From positions 20,545 through 84,544 of the forward strand of contig CANNQP010000016.1 in NCBI GenBank assembly GCA_947507875.1: a DNA stretch of 64,000 nucleotides, given 5' to 3'. Under the pieces are notes generated by a model. That model was given only the letters and a program-made list of their open reading frames with translations, did not search any database and was not told the origin of the DNA. Source of the stretch: Verrucomicrobiaceae bacterium. Its GTDB lineage: Bacteria; Verrucomicrobiota; Verrucomicrobiia; Verrucomicrobiales; Verrucomicrobiaceae. The position numbers and the translations under genes were made by a program. Of the stretch, positions 1 through 8,781 are shown one piece after another. Position 1 is the first letter of the stretch; each line of letters starts with the position of its first letter.

Positions 1-118
1 TGCCACCGTTCTGCATTTGCTGGGGCTGGACCATGAGCGCCTCACCTTCCGCCATGCAGGCCGTGACTTCCGCCTAACGGATGTGCATGGTCATGTGGTG
101 AACGAGATCTTGGCTTGA
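1..118 (+). CDS. C-terminal end of a DUF1501-type protein (partial)
   Basis: An open frame entering from the left edge (first full codon at 2-4) ends at TGA 116-118. The last 38 residues include [19 protein letters not shown] followed by a short tail with LTDVHG. This ending is characteristic of the DUF1501/sulfatase-like secreted proteins that are abundant in Verrucomicrobia and Planctomycetes. Only the tail is present, so the start, the signal peptide and the metal site cannot be judged. The family's function is not firmly known. Confidence 0.75.
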   Translation, partial: ATVLHLLGLDHERLTFRHAGRDFRLTDVHGHVVNEILA

Positions 119-157
119 GCTTCGGCAAAAGCAGTGGGTTGAGCTCGTATTAGGCTC

Positions 158-1240
158 ATGAGACTTCATCTCCTGAGCTTATTGTTGTTGTTGCCAGCTT
201 TTCCGATCGAGGCTGATGTGCCCATGCTTCGCGGGCTAAGCAGGAGCCAGCTTTTGCAGTATCGAACTTCGGATGGGCGAATCCAGCGGGTGACTAGGCC
301 TGAGGAATGGGAAAAGCGCAGGCAAGAGGCGGTGACTGCCTTGCAAAGTATCGCAGGAAAGCTGCCAGGACCTGAGCAGCGCGTTGCTTTGAGCATGCGC
401 ATCGAAGAGGAGGTGGACTGCGGCGGCTACGTGCGGCGACTCATCAGCTATGCGTCCATGGCAGGGCAGGGGGCGCGGGTACCAGCGTACCTTTGTGTAC
501 CCAAAACCGCACTCGCGGGTCAACCTGCGCCTGCGGTGCTTTGCCTGCATCCCACCGATCACAAAATCGGCCACAAGGTGGTGGTGGGGCTGGGGGGAAC
601 GCCTCACCGTCAGTATGCGGCTGAGTTGGCGGAGCGCGGCTACGTCACGCTTGCCCCCAGCTATCCGCTCCTGGCTGAGTATCAGCCAGATCTAAAAGCT
701 CTCGGTTTCTCCAGTGGAACCATGAAAGCCATTTGGGATAATCTTCGTGGTTTGGACCTGCTGGAAAGTCTGCCCGAGGTACGCAAGCAAGCCGGTTTTG
801 GCGCTATCGGTCACTCCCTGGGGGGGCACAATGCTATTTTCACGGCGGTGTTTGAGCCGAGGATCAAAGTCGTGATCAGCAGCTGTGGTTTTGATTCCTT
901 GTTGGACTACTATGGCGGTAATCTCAAAGGTTGGGTGCAGGAGCGCTACATGCTAAAGATGGGCGATTTTTTGGGAAGCCCACAGGATGTGCCTTTTGAC
1001 TATTACGAGCTCATCGCGGCCCTGGCCCCTCGGCGAGTCTATGTGAACGCTCCACTCAAAGACTCCAATTTCCGGTGGGACAGCGTGGACCGCATTGTGG
1101 CGGCAGCGGCTCCCGTCTTCAAGCTGCTGGGAGCCGATGGTGCCCTCACGGTTCGGCATCCTGACTGCGATCACGATTTTCCAGATGCAGAGCGATTCGA
1201 GGCCTATGAGGTCATTCGCCAAGTGCTAGGAGAGCCCTGA
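158..1240 (+). CDS. Secreted alpha/beta hydrolase, dienelactone hydrolase/acetyl-xylan-esterase-like
   Basis: This is a 360-residue protein with an N-terminal hydrophobic signal (MRLHLLSLLLLLPAFPIEA), so it is probably exported. The middle has the fold's core strand (PAVLCLHPT, about residue 128) and a nucleophile elbow GHSLGGHN near residue 220. A late HPDCDHDFP segment probably supplies the catalytic His, and an Asp lies in the preceding strand. The architecture is that of large bacterial esterases (dienelactone hydrolase or Abhydrolase_7 types) found beside sulfatases. The substrate is not identifiable; a carbohydrate ester is plausible given the genome style. The gene converges on the next one with a 5-bp gap. 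The start is the first ATG and places the signal peptide at the N-terminus. Confidence 0.8.
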   Translation: MRLHLLSLLLLLPAFPIEADVPMLRGLSRSQLLQYRTSDGRIQRVTRPEEWEKRRQEAVTALQSIAGKLPGPEQRVALSMRIEEEVDCGGYVRRLISYASMAGQGARVPAYLCVPKTALAGQPAPAVLCLHPTDHKIGHKVVVGLGGTPHRQYAAELAERGYVTLAPSYPLLAEYQPDLKALGFSSGTMKAIWDNLRGLDLLESLPEVRKQAGFGAIGHSLGGHNAIFTAVFEPRIKVVISSCGFDSLLDYYGGNLKGWVQERYMLKMGDFLGSPQDVPFDYYELIAALAPRRVYVNAPLKDSNFRWDSVDRIVAAAAPVFKLLGADGALTVRHPDCDHDFPDAERFEAYEVIRQVLGEP

Positions 1241-1245
1241 GCGGA

Positions 1246-2091
1246 TCAGGGCTGCACTTTCGGTGGCTGGGGTGGCATGGTCGGATCAAAATCAAGGATC
1301 TCTTGGTGCGTGCGCAGGGCCTCGCGGGCTTTGTTGAAGTCGAGGCTCAGGTCCTCGGCAGTTGCTTGTTGCTTGTCTTGGATGAGGGCATCTAGCTTCT
1401 TCAAAAGAGCGGTGGTGTCCAGATTCACGGCTCGCATGGATTGCTGTGCGCTACCATAGACACTGTCAAATTTGCCTTGTGCTTCTTCAAAGGCAAGGCG
1501 TGCGCCTTCCTCACGATAAAACTCCTTTTCTGCCTCGCGGAAGTCCTTGCTGAACATGCGTTTGAAGAAGCCGAAGTTTGATTTGGGTTTGTCGTTGGGG
1601 CGTTTGGCCACGTCTTCAAAGTAGTCTCGTAGTGCAGCGAACTCCTGAAGGGGTTTTTGATACTGTTTTTGCAAAAAGCCGACGCCACTGGCAATGACGA
1701 TCATCTTTTCCAACTCGATTTTGGAGAGGGTTTGTCCGGCTTTTACCTTGGATTCCAAGGCCGTGATGTAATCCAGCGTCTGTTTGTTGCCGGTGAAGAT
1801 GCTTTCAAATTCCTGATAGGCACGTGCTATCTGCTGGCGCTGCTCGGCACGCAGGGCTGAGATTTTTTTGTCCTGCTCCTCATTGAGGGATCGCAGTGCT
1901 TTTTGATGCTGCTCATTCTGGGCGGCAAGGGCACGTTGCCTCTCTTCATCCTTCGATTGAACCGCCAGTTCATGAGAGATCTTCAATTGTTCCATCTCAA
2001 GCCGGAGCCGACCCGCGTCGCTGTGGTAGTGCCAGATGCCGTAGCCGAGTGCCAGGAAGACGAGGACGAGGGGAATGTGGCGGGCGTTCAT
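1246..2091 (-). CDS. Membrane-anchored coiled-coil protein, unknown function
   Basis: Unrecognised protein of 281 residues from the chosen ATG at 2089-2091. That start puts a single hydrophobic segment (MNARHIPLVLVFLALGYGI) at the N-terminus. A longer frame reaches 2229, but its extra residues look non-coding and overlap the start of the neighbouring divergent gene. Residues about 30-110 are rich in Glu, Gln, Lys and Arg with heptad spacing (QLKISHELAVQSKDEERQ and following), predicting a long coiled coil. A second helical, charged stretch follows and the tail is Pro-rich (PTMPPQPP). Probably a periplasmic or inner-membrane structural protein. No enzyme motif is visible. Confidence 0.65.
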   Translation of the reverse strand: MNARHIPLVLVFLALGYGIWHYHSDAGRLRLEMEQLKISHELAVQSKDEERQRALAAQNEQHQKALRSLNEEQDKKISALRAEQRQQIARAYQEFESIFTGNKQTLDYITALESKVKAGQTLSKIELEKMIVIASGVGFLQKQYQKPLQEFAALRDYFEDVAKRPNDKPKSNFGFFKRMFSKDFREAEKEFYREEGARLAFEEAQGKFDSVYGSAQQSMRAVNLDTTALLKKLDALIQDKQQATAEDLSLDFNKAREALRTHQEILDFDPTMPPQPPKVQP

Positions 2092-2227
2092 GAGGTAATG
2101 GGTGACGGTGGTATTCTTCCCCAAGCTTGAACTTCTGCAAGATGCAGGACAAGCACCGCTCACAGGAAAGCAAGGATGAGGGCGCGCCCGATGGGCCTCT
2201 CCGGTTAAGCTGGGCTCAGATCTCATC

Positions 2228-3136
2228 ATGAAACCTTACACCCATCTCATCGTGGCCGTGGACTTCACGCCATCCTGTCTGAATGCACTCAGGCAGGCGG
2301 TTCGCTTGGCTGCACGGCTGAATGCACGCCTGACCGTAGTGCATGTCATGGATGAATTCCTGGTGCATGAGCTCAAGCGTGCCTTGTCGATCGACCAGTC
2401 TGCGATTCGCGCAGATTGGACCTCGAAACTCCGCAAATTTGTCAGTGATGCCGAACTCGGAGATCCCCATGTGGACGTGCAGGTGCGGATTGGGCCTCCT
2501 TTCACCGAGCTGGTCGATGCGTGCCGTGTGGAAAGCGCAGACCTCCTGGTCATGGGAGTGAAAGGCTCACGGCTCGATCCACATCGTGTGGGTGCCATTG
2601 CAACCCAATGCGTGCGTAAGTCTCCTGTCGATGTGCTGCTGGTGCGTGAGGATGCTTGGGGGGCCTACAAGCACTTGGCCGCCTGCGTGGATTTTTCCGA
2701 CAATTCCGCCTTAGCGCTCAAGCGGGCCTCGCAGATCGCGCAGCTGGAGGGGGCGACGCTCGATGCCATTTATGTTTATCAATCGGCCTTGGCGATGTCG
2801 ATCGACTACAGTGGCTTGGTCGCTCCCATGCCCCTGGGTGGGGATCAGGGTAGCATCGAGCATTGGGAATCAAAGCTGCATGCTTTTGTGGCGCAGGTGA
2901 TCGAGGGATATGGCACCCTATCGCCTGTGATTCATGTGATCGAGCGCATGAACATCCGCGAGGCGATTTTGGAACACGCAAAAGCCACACACGCGGACCT
3001 CGTCGTGCTCGGGACACGGGGTCGTTCTGGGCTACGAGAGCTGCTGATCGGCACCACGGCAGAAAAGATCGTCTCTCATGCCGCATGTTCCATCCTTGTG
3101 GTTAAACCGGAGAACATGCCTGCAGGCCAAGCATGA
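2228..3136 (+). CDS. Tandem universal stress protein (two Usp domains)
   Basis: 302 residues forming two UspA domains in tandem, about 1-145 and 150-295. Each opens with the typical strand (HLIVAVDFTPSCLNAL; HLAACVDFSDNSALAL). The second domain keeps the ATP-binding signature G-x2-G-x9-G-S/T in GTRGRSGLRELLIGTTAEKI. In the first domain the signature is degenerate (GVKGSRLDPHRVGAIAT). The stop codon overlaps the start of the following histidine kinase (ATGA at 3133-3136), so the two are likely translationally coupled. Usp proteins linked to a sensor kinase are typical of low-oxygen or energy-stress regulons. Confidence 0.9.
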   Translation: MKPYTHLIVAVDFTPSCLNALRQAVRLAARLNARLTVVHVMDEFLVHELKRALSIDQSAIRADWTSKLRKFVSDAELGDPHVDVQVRIGPPFTELVDACRVESADLLVMGVKGSRLDPHRVGAIATQCVRKSPVDVLLVREDAWGAYKHLAACVDFSDNSALALKRASQIAQLEGATLDAIYVYQSALAMSIDYSGLVAPMPLGGDQGSIEHWESKLHAFVAQVIEGYGTLSPVIHVIERMNIREAILEHAKATHADLVVLGTRGRSGLRELLIGTTAEKIVSHAACSILVVKPENMPAGQA

Positions 3137-4683
3137 TGTTGAGCGATGGGCAGCAGCGCGCGCCAGATGACCAGTCTCAGTGCTGCAAAGGTCGCTTCGG
3201 GTCTATTGACATGGACGCGCATGCCGCCAAACCTCCAGCTTCTTGCCGCAGCATGTGCCCTGTCTCCGATCCCGCCTTGTTTGAAAGTATGGTCAACCAC
3301 CCCGCCATGCTCGTCATGGGTGTGGACATCACGGGGTGCATCATGTGGCTCAGCCAAGGTATGGAGCAGTTGACCGGATGGACCTTTGATGAGCTAAAGG
3401 GGCGCGAATGGGTCTCTACTCTCGTGCCATCAGAGCATCAACCTGATGCCTTGGAGCGCTGCCGTGGGCGCATTGGCCAAGATCGCACGGAAAGTCACCT
3501 GAAGCCCATCTTAACGAAAAAAGGATCTCTGCGACATATCGAGTGGGTCCACTCCGACATTCGCGATGAATCTGGCAAGGTGACTGGCGTCCTCTGCGTC
3601 GGGCGCGATGTGACCGAGTTGCTGGCGGCACGGGAGGCCCTGCTGACCTCTGAGGAGCAGAGCCGTGCCATTGTGGAGACGGCTGTGAATGCCATCATCA
3701 CAATGAGTGAGGACTGCATCATCGAAACGGCAAATACCGCCACGGAGCGAATCTTTGGCTATAAAAAAAGTGAGATCGTGGGAAAAAACATCCGCATGCT
3801 CATGCCGCAGCCCTACCGGAATAAGCATGACAGCTACGTGCAGAATTACCTGCGCAGTGGCGTCAAAAAGATCATCGGGATCGGTCGGGAGGCTGTAGGA
3901 CAAAGGAAGGATAGCACCATCTTCCCACTCGATCTGTCTGTTGGAGAAGTGATCCTCCCCGATGGTCGTCGCGTGTTCACGGGGATCATTCGAGACCTGA
4001 CCGAAAGGAAGGTTCTTGAGGAGAAAATCTTGCACATTAGTGAGGAGGAGCAGCACCGCATCGGCCAAGACATCCATGATGATCTCTGCCAGCAGTTGGC
4101 TGCCATCGGCTGCCTTGCCAAGGTGGCGCACCAGCAGCTGATGAAGTCTGGCTTGCCGCAGGCGGAGGGCCTGGATGAGATCGTGCGCCTTGTGTCCCAG
4201 GCAAATACACGTGCCCGTGAGATGTCACGTGGCCTCATGCCTGTGGTGCTAGATTCAGCGGGGCTCATGGCAGCGCTAGCGGACCTGGCGCAGAGCACTG
4301 AGCGCGTGTTTCGCATCAGCGCACCTTTCCGCTGCGAGCGCCCCGTGGAAGTTTCCGACAATAAAATAGCGACGCAGCTCTATCGTATCGCCCAAGAAGC
4401 TGTGGCGAACGCCATCAAGCATAGTCGCGCGGATCGCATTGAGATTGCGCTAGCCGAGCAAGAGGGGGAGATCGTCTTGAGTATTCGTGACAATGGGGTC
4501 GGCATTCCTGACAACATTTCTGGAAAGAGTACCGGCATGGGCCTCTTGACGATGAGTCACCGCGCCCGAATGATGGGCGGTGTGCTGTCCGTTGAGCATG
4601 ACGATGACGGCGGCACCTTCGTGAGATGTCAAGTTCCCATCCCAAGCCCCCCTGCCAAACCTCAGCGCCGGAATCGCAAGTGA
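3133..4683 (+). CDS. Two-PAS sensor histidine kinase, NarL/DegS-type transmitter, FixL-like haem PAS
   Basis: 516-residue soluble kinase without clear membrane helices. PAS-1 covers about residues 50-165 and PAS-2 about 175-290. PAS-2 closely resembles the FixL haem domain: the motif RNKHDSYV places a His at 232 where FixL has its proximal haem ligand, and IGIGREAVGQRKD carries an Arg at 252 like the FixL distal arginine. The phosphoacceptor region is HisKA_3 type (EEQHRIGQDIHDDLCQQLAAIG, His 315), followed by HATPase_c with an N box (EAVANAIKH), DNGVGIP and GMGL. It overlaps the USP gene by ATGA and the regulator gene downstream. The haem and oxygen sensing are inferred from residues, not shown. 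Confidence 0.88.
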   Translation: MMLSDGQQRAPDDQSQCCKGRFGSIDMDAHAAKPPASCRSMCPVSDPALFESMVNHPAMLVMGVDITGCIMWLSQGMEQLTGWTFDELKGREWVSTLVPSEHQPDALERCRGRIGQDRTESHLKPILTKKGSLRHIEWVHSDIRDESGKVTGVLCVGRDVTELLAAREALLTSEEQSRAIVETAVNAIITMSEDCIIETANTATERIFGYKKSEIVGKNIRMLMPQPYRNKHDSYVQNYLRSGVKKIIGIGREAVGQRKDSTIFPLDLSVGEVILPDGRRVFTGIIRDLTERKVLEEKILHISEEEQHRIGQDIHDDLCQQLAAIGCLAKVAHQQLMKSGLPQAEGLDEIVRLVSQANTRAREMSRGLMPVVLDSAGLMAALADLAQSTERVFRISAPFRCERPVEVSDNKIATQLYRIAQEAVANAIKHSRADRIEIALAEQEGEIVLSIRDNGVGIPDNISGKSTGMGLLTMSHRARMMGGVLSVEHDDDGGTFVRCQVPIPSPPAKPQRRNRK

Positions 4684-5327
4684 AGCGATTGCTGCTCATT
4701 GATGATCACCCGATCATGCGGCATGGTCTTGCGCAGCTCATTCGGAGTGAGCCGGGTCTTGATGTTTGCGCTGAGGCAGGCAATGCAAAGGATGGATTGG
4801 CGGCCTTGGATCAGCATAAGCCCGATCTGGTGGTCATCGACCTTACCCTGCCTGACAAAAACGGCCTCGAGCTGTTAAAGGACATCCAGGCCATGCATCC
4901 CGGCACCCTCTGCCTTGTTTTGTCCATGCATGATGAAGACATGTATGGTGAACGTGCCTTAAGGGCTGGAGCCCGTGGCTATGTCATGAAGGAGGTCGCC
5001 GCTGACCATCTTGTCACTGCTGTCCGTAAGGTGCTTTCGGGTGGTATTTACGTTAGCGATGCCATGGCCAGCCGCATGCTGGAGCAGGTCACGGGGCAGC
5101 GCACGCGACAGTCAGGTGGTTTGGATACGCTGACCGATCGTGAACTCGAGGTACTGGAAATGATCGGCCAAGGCGTGGCGACAAAAAACATCGCCGCGAA
5201 GCTCTGCATCAGTGCCCGTACGGTCGAAGCGCATCGCGCGCACATTAAAGAAAAGCTAGGAATTACCGAAGGGGCAGCTCTCGCCCGCTACGCCATGCAG
5301 TGGGTTGAGCAGCGGGGCGGCCTGTAA
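4626..5327 (+). CDS. NarL/FixJ-family response regulator
   Basis: Receiver domain (RLLLIDDHPIMRHGL; phospho-acceptor Asp in LVVIDLTLPDKNG; switch Lys in YVMKEV) joined to a LuxR-type HTH (LTDRELEVLEMIGQGVATKNIA...TVEAHRAHI). It is the obvious partner of the upstream kinase. Two starts are possible. ATG 4626 gives 233 residues and overlaps the kinase gene by 58 bp. GTG 4680 overlaps its stop as GTGA and starts the protein directly at the first beta-strand, which fits the coupling seen at the previous junction. Both keep the whole receiver domain. The DNA target is unknown; autoregulation of the USP operon is a reasonable guess. Confidence 0.9.
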   Translation: MSSSHPKPPCQTSAPESQVKRLLLIDDHPIMRHGLAQLIRSEPGLDVCAEAGNAKDGLAALDQHKPDLVVIDLTLPDKNGLELLKDIQAMHPGTLCLVLSMHDEDMYGERALRAGARGYVMKEVAADHLVTAVRKVLSGGIYVSDAMASRMLEQVTGQRTRQSGGLDTLTDRELEVLEMIGQGVATKNIAAKLCISARTVEAHRAHIKEKLGITEGAALARYAMQWVEQRGGL

Positions 5328-5436
5328 GCCCCCCCGGATGCCTCGGAGGTCGTTTTTGAGCGGTTTTTCCGTTTGCCCATGGAGTCAGGGCGGCTTACTT
5401 CCGCGCCCTTCTTCCACCCCAGCCCTGTCGCAAGTC

Positions 5437-6951
5437 ATGCTCGAATTTTTCCGCCGCCATCGTGGAGCTTTCATGATCGTTCTCACGGTCGTCATCATCC
5501 TGTCCTTCTCCGTGTGGGGAGGTTGGCGTCAGGACAGTGGTCCTCCCATGGCCTCAGCCTCGGATGATGCCTTCACGCTTTATGGAGAAACCTACACCGT
5601 TGGGGAGATGCAGCGCCTCGAGCGCTCCGTGCAGGTCATTCAGATGCTGCAGATGTACAATCTCTACTTCGGCCTGATGTCTGCTTCACGTAGCCCTGCT
5701 GCGGGCGGACGTGATTTCGTATTCAACCTCCTCGTTCTGAAGCGCCAGATGCAGGAATTGGGCATTCATCCTAGCGAGGCAGAGGCCAAGGCTGAGCTGG
5801 AAAAGTTACCCGCTCTGCAAGAAAATGGCAAATTTAGCCCACAGCGTGCCTACAACTTCCAGGAAAATCTTGGAGCTTATGGAATGGGTGGCGGCGACAT
5901 GCTAGAAGTCGCTAAGCTCAGCATCGGCTACAACAGCATCCAAGAGCTGATTGGCAAAAACTACATAGTTTCGACGATTGAGACGGACAAAGCCTACGCC
6001 AACGATCATCAGACATTAAAGGTTCAGACCGTGCGCTTTCTGAAAGAAGACTTCAAAAAAACCGCTGAAGTCAAAGACGATGAGATCAAAAAGTACTATG
6101 ACGAGAACAAGGACACCTACAAAACCGTGGAAAAACGCGCGGTCAGCTGGGTGCTCTTTGCCAATCCCGCTGATGCTGACAAGAAACCTCTGGAAGAGCG
6201 ACAGAAGCTCCAGAAGGAGCAGATCAGTCGTGTGGAGAAATTCAACGAAGCCAGCATTGCCCCAGGAGCCAAGTTTGATGACATTGTCAAAAGCCTGAAG
6301 GAGAAGGCAGAAAAGGTGCCACTCTTTGCCAAAGATAGTCCTCCTGAAACGCTCAAAGGCGAAACAGACGTCATCGAAGCCATTTTCGCCCATTCCAAAG
6401 AGTCACGCGCGATTAGCGATCCCGTTAAAGGTACCAAAGGATACTTCATTTTTACCGTCACTCAGGTCGAAGAGCCTAAGCAACAGGAACTCGCTGAAGT
6501 GAAGGACAAGGTGAAAGAAACCCTTGCGACTCAAAAAGCTGATGAGGCCCTTTCCAAAGCCGTGAACGAAGCGCGCATCGCTTTCCAAGATGGACTGAAA
6601 GCTGGTAAGAAAATTGAAGATCTTGCCAAGGACAAAAAGCTGACCCTTAGCCCAATCACCGAAATCACCGTCAACGAACCCCCCATGGATCTGCCCGACG
6701 CTCGTGAGATCGCCACAGAAGCCCAGAAAGTGGCCGCAGGTCAGGTCGCTAAAGTCGTAAACACAGACAAAGGCGCGGTGCTGGCCTTTGTTGCTGCCAA
6801 AGAATTGAGGAAGCGTGATGACCGCGAAACCCTGCGCAAGAACACCGAAGACCGCAATGCCAGTCAAGAGCGCAATCGTCTCTTCAATGCCTGGTTCTCC
6901 CGCAAAGTGGAAGAAGCCGGTCTCAAGGTGCATCTCAAGATGAGCGTCTGA
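5437..6951 (+). CDS. PpiD/SurA-like membrane-anchored peptidyl-prolyl isomerase chaperone
   Basis: 504 residues from ATG 5437, which puts one transmembrane anchor (MLEFFRRHRGAFMIVLTVVI) at the very N-terminus, the layout of PpiD. A longer frame starts at 5305, but its extra part overlaps the preceding regulator and lacks a coding character. SurA_N-like helical domain residues follow at about 40-220. A central PPIC rotamase-like segment (about 230-370) comes next, with KGYFIFTVTQVEEPK in its last strand, then a Lys/Glu-rich C-terminal domain. It would act in the periplasm on folding outer-membrane or secreted proteins. Sixteen bases separate it from the TPR gene. Rotamase catalytic residues are weakly conserved, so it may be chaperone only. 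Confidence 0.82.
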   Translation: MLEFFRRHRGAFMIVLTVVIILSFSVWGGWRQDSGPPMASASDDAFTLYGETYTVGEMQRLERSVQVIQMLQMYNLYFGLMSASRSPAAGGRDFVFNLLVLKRQMQELGIHPSEAEAKAELEKLPALQENGKFSPQRAYNFQENLGAYGMGGGDMLEVAKLSIGYNSIQELIGKNYIVSTIETDKAYANDHQTLKVQTVRFLKEDFKKTAEVKDDEIKKYYDENKDTYKTVEKRAVSWVLFANPADADKKPLEERQKLQKEQISRVEKFNEASIAPGAKFDDIVKSLKEKAEKVPLFAKDSPPETLKGETDVIEAIFAHSKESRAISDPVKGTKGYFIFTVTQVEEPKQQELAEVKDKVKETLATQKADEALSKAVNEARIAFQDGLKAGKKIEDLAKDKKLTLSPITEITVNEPPMDLPDAREIATEAQKVAAGQVAKVVNTDKGAVLAFVAAKELRKRDDRETLRKNTEDRNASQERNRLFNAWFSRKVEEAGLKVHLKMSV

Positions 6952-6967
6952 TCTACCCACGGCCTGC

Positions 6968-7333
6968 ATGTCTGAAGTACTGCCTGAGATCGAAGCTGTC
7001 TTTGACGAGGCCTCAGGCTGCATCGCCATCGGCGATCTCGAAGCTGCTGTGCCGCTCTACCATCGCTGTGTCGAGCTCGACCCGAATTTCTTCGAAGGAT
7101 GGCACGCCCTGGGGATGGCCCTGATGAAAACAGGTCACCTCAAGGAAGCCATCGGTGCGGGGCTGATGGCGACCACCCTACGCCCCAATGATCTATTGGC
7201 CTGGACTGCTCTGAGTCAAATGTATGTGGCCAACCACCAAATCGCTGAAGCTGAAGACGCCAAAGGTAAGGCACGCATCCTCTCCTTAGGAGGTCGCGTG
7301 ATCAAAGATGCATCAGCAAGCCCTTCTCTCTAA
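6968..7333 (+). CDS. Small TPR-repeat protein
   Basis: 121 residues made almost entirely of about three tetratricopeptide repeats: ASGCIAIGDLEAAVPLYHRC, then ELDPNFFEGWHALGMALMKT, then LRPNDLLAWTALSQMYVA. No signal peptide or catalytic domain is seen, so it is a cytoplasmic protein-interaction scaffold. It starts 16 bp after the PpiD-like gene and is probably co-transcribed with it. The partner protein is unknown. Confidence 0.75.
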   Translation: MSEVLPEIEAVFDEASGCIAIGDLEAAVPLYHRCVELDPNFFEGWHALGMALMKTGHLKEAIGAGLMATTLRPNDLLAWTALSQMYVANHQIAEAEDAKGKARILSLGGRVIKDASASPSL

Positions 7334-7494
7334 GCGTTCATCGCTAAGTCTATGACAAGGTCAGAAGAGGCTTGGCAAAGGGGAGTGTGTGGAAGAGCAT
7401 GTTAGATGTCATCAGGGTGACATGGCTGCGAACCCATCGCATCCATTCAACCGTTAGGATGTTTAAGGGCCGCCCACTGTAGGGTTAAGACAGG

Positions 7495-7536
7495 CTCGCC
7501 GATTTATTTCAGAAGTGACATTTAGAGATCGGCGAG
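7495..7536. repeat. 9-bp inverted repeat upstream of the LysM lipoprotein gene
   Basis: CTCGCCGAT (7495-7503) and its exact complement ATCGGCGAG (7528-7536) flank a 24-nt spacer, ending 48 bp before the lipoprotein start. It could be a 5'-leader hairpin or a split operator. No T tract follows, so it is not a factor-independent terminator. Confidence 0.4.
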
Positions 7537-7584
7537 GGCATATCTGGCTTGCAGAAGCTGCATGGTGGAAGAAACTCATGCTTC

Positions 7585-8073
7585 ATGTGCTTCGCTCGCC
7601 TACGCGTTCTCTTTCTTTTCGTTTCCAGCGGCCTTCTTCTGTCGTCTTGTGGCTCTTTGTCGAGCATGAAAGGGGTGCCACGTCAGTTGCCTGACATTCA
7701 CCTCTATGGCAGCAGCACAACGCCAGCGCATGGCATGGAGAGGAAGGATTACCCTTTTGCTCCCAATGGAGATTACATGATCACGTGGGCAGCGGAAGGT
7801 GAAAAAGCAGCGACCTCTGCCGACATCGACTCCTGGAGTCGATCGCATGGAGGTTCGGTATCGCGTCGTAATCCTTCCCCTGTTCGCAAAGTTTCATCCT
7901 CGAAGAAAAAGACGTCTTCGTCGAGTCGTGGTGGCGCTTATACAATCAAAAAAGGCGATACGCTTGGTGCGATCGCACGCAAGCATGGTACGACGGTCGC
8001 CAAGATCAAAGCCGCAAATGGCATGAAGTCTGATTTCATCCGCGAAGGGAAAACGCTCCGCATTCCCAAGTGA
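7585..8073 (+). CDS. LysM-domain lipoprotein
   Basis: 162 residues from ATG 7585. This start gives a lipoprotein signal peptide with lipobox LSSC (FVSSGLLLSSC). A TTG 36 bases upstream would lengthen the frame but spoils the signal. A Ser/Lys-rich linker (SSKKKTSSSSRGG) joins to one C-terminal LysM domain (YTIKKGDTLGAIARKHGTT ... LRIPK), which binds peptidoglycan. It is anchored in the outer or inner membrane and contacts the wall. The next gene, 9 bp downstream, is a cell-wall amidase, so the two probably act together in wall turnover. Confidence 0.85.
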   Translation: MCFARLRVLFLFVSSGLLLSSCGSLSSMKGVPRQLPDIHLYGSSTTPAHGMERKDYPFAPNGDYMITWAAEGEKAATSADIDSWSRSHGGSVSRRNPSPVRKVSSSKKKTSSSSRGGAYTIKKGDTLGAIARKHGTTVAKIKAANGMKSDFIREGKTLRIPK

Positions 8074-8082
8074 TTTTAGCCA

Positions 8083-8685
8083 ATGGCGCGTAGCTTCAAA
8101 CTATTGGCGAGTGCATGCATGCTGCTCCTTGGCGGGGCTGTAAGCTGCTGGGCAGCTCATTTTTCCACGGTGGTGATTGATGCCGGTCACGGTGGTAAGG
8201 ATGGTGGATGTGTGCATCATGGGCTGGTCGAAAAAAAACTTTGTCTGGATGTGGCGTTGCGTTTGGAAAAACACCTCAAAGCCAGGGGAATGCGGGTGGT
8301 CATGACACGGCGAACCGATGTCTTTGTGAGTCTCGAGCAGCGGGCAGCTATCTCGAATCGCCAGCGCCATGCTCTTTTTGTTAGCATTCATTTCAATGCG
8401 GCGCGGAATCACGCCATCAGCGGCATGGAAGTCTTTTATCGAAGTAGCGCGGGGAAGAACGTCGCGAGTCGAATTTTGCGTAGCATGGATCTCAATCTCA
8501 AAGGGAAAAATCGCGGCATCTTCTGTAAAGACCTCAAGGTGCTACGCGCCACACAAGCCATTGCCGTCTTGGTCGAGGGGGGATACCTCAGTCATAAAAT
8601 CGACGCGTCACGCTGCGCGACATCTGCCCACCGGGAGGAGATGGCTCGCTCCATTGCGATTGGGATTATGGGTTCTCGGTCTTGA
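8083..8685 (+). CDS. N-acetylmuramoyl-L-alanine amidase (Amidase_3)
   Basis: 200-residue exported amidase that cleaves the MurNAc-L-Ala bond of peptidoglycan. After a signal peptide ending near residue 25 come the zinc ligands His 36 (VVIDAGHGGKDGG), Glu 50 (GLVEKKLCLDVA) and His 103 (FVSIHFNAA). The catalytic Glu is at 165 (VLVEGGYLSH). All AmiC-type active-site residues are therefore present. It is a minimal version with no AMIN or SPOR targeting domain; the LysM lipoprotein encoded immediately upstream could supply wall binding. Start ATG 8083. Confidence 0.92.
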   Translation: MARSFKLLASACMLLLGGAVSCWAAHFSTVVIDAGHGGKDGGCVHHGLVEKKLCLDVALRLEKHLKARGMRVVMTRRTDVFVSLEQRAAISNRQRHALFVSIHFNAARNHAISGMEVFYRSSAGKNVASRILRSMDLNLKGKNRGIFCKDLKVLRATQAIAVLVEGGYLSHKIDASRCATSAHREEMARSIAIGIMGSRS

Positions 8686-8781
8686 TCCCTGTGCCTGCCT
8701 TTCTCCATTTGACGCACGATTCGCGGCACGCTAGAGACATATCCTCAACGCTTCTACCTTCAAGCGGTCAAAACCTGCCTT

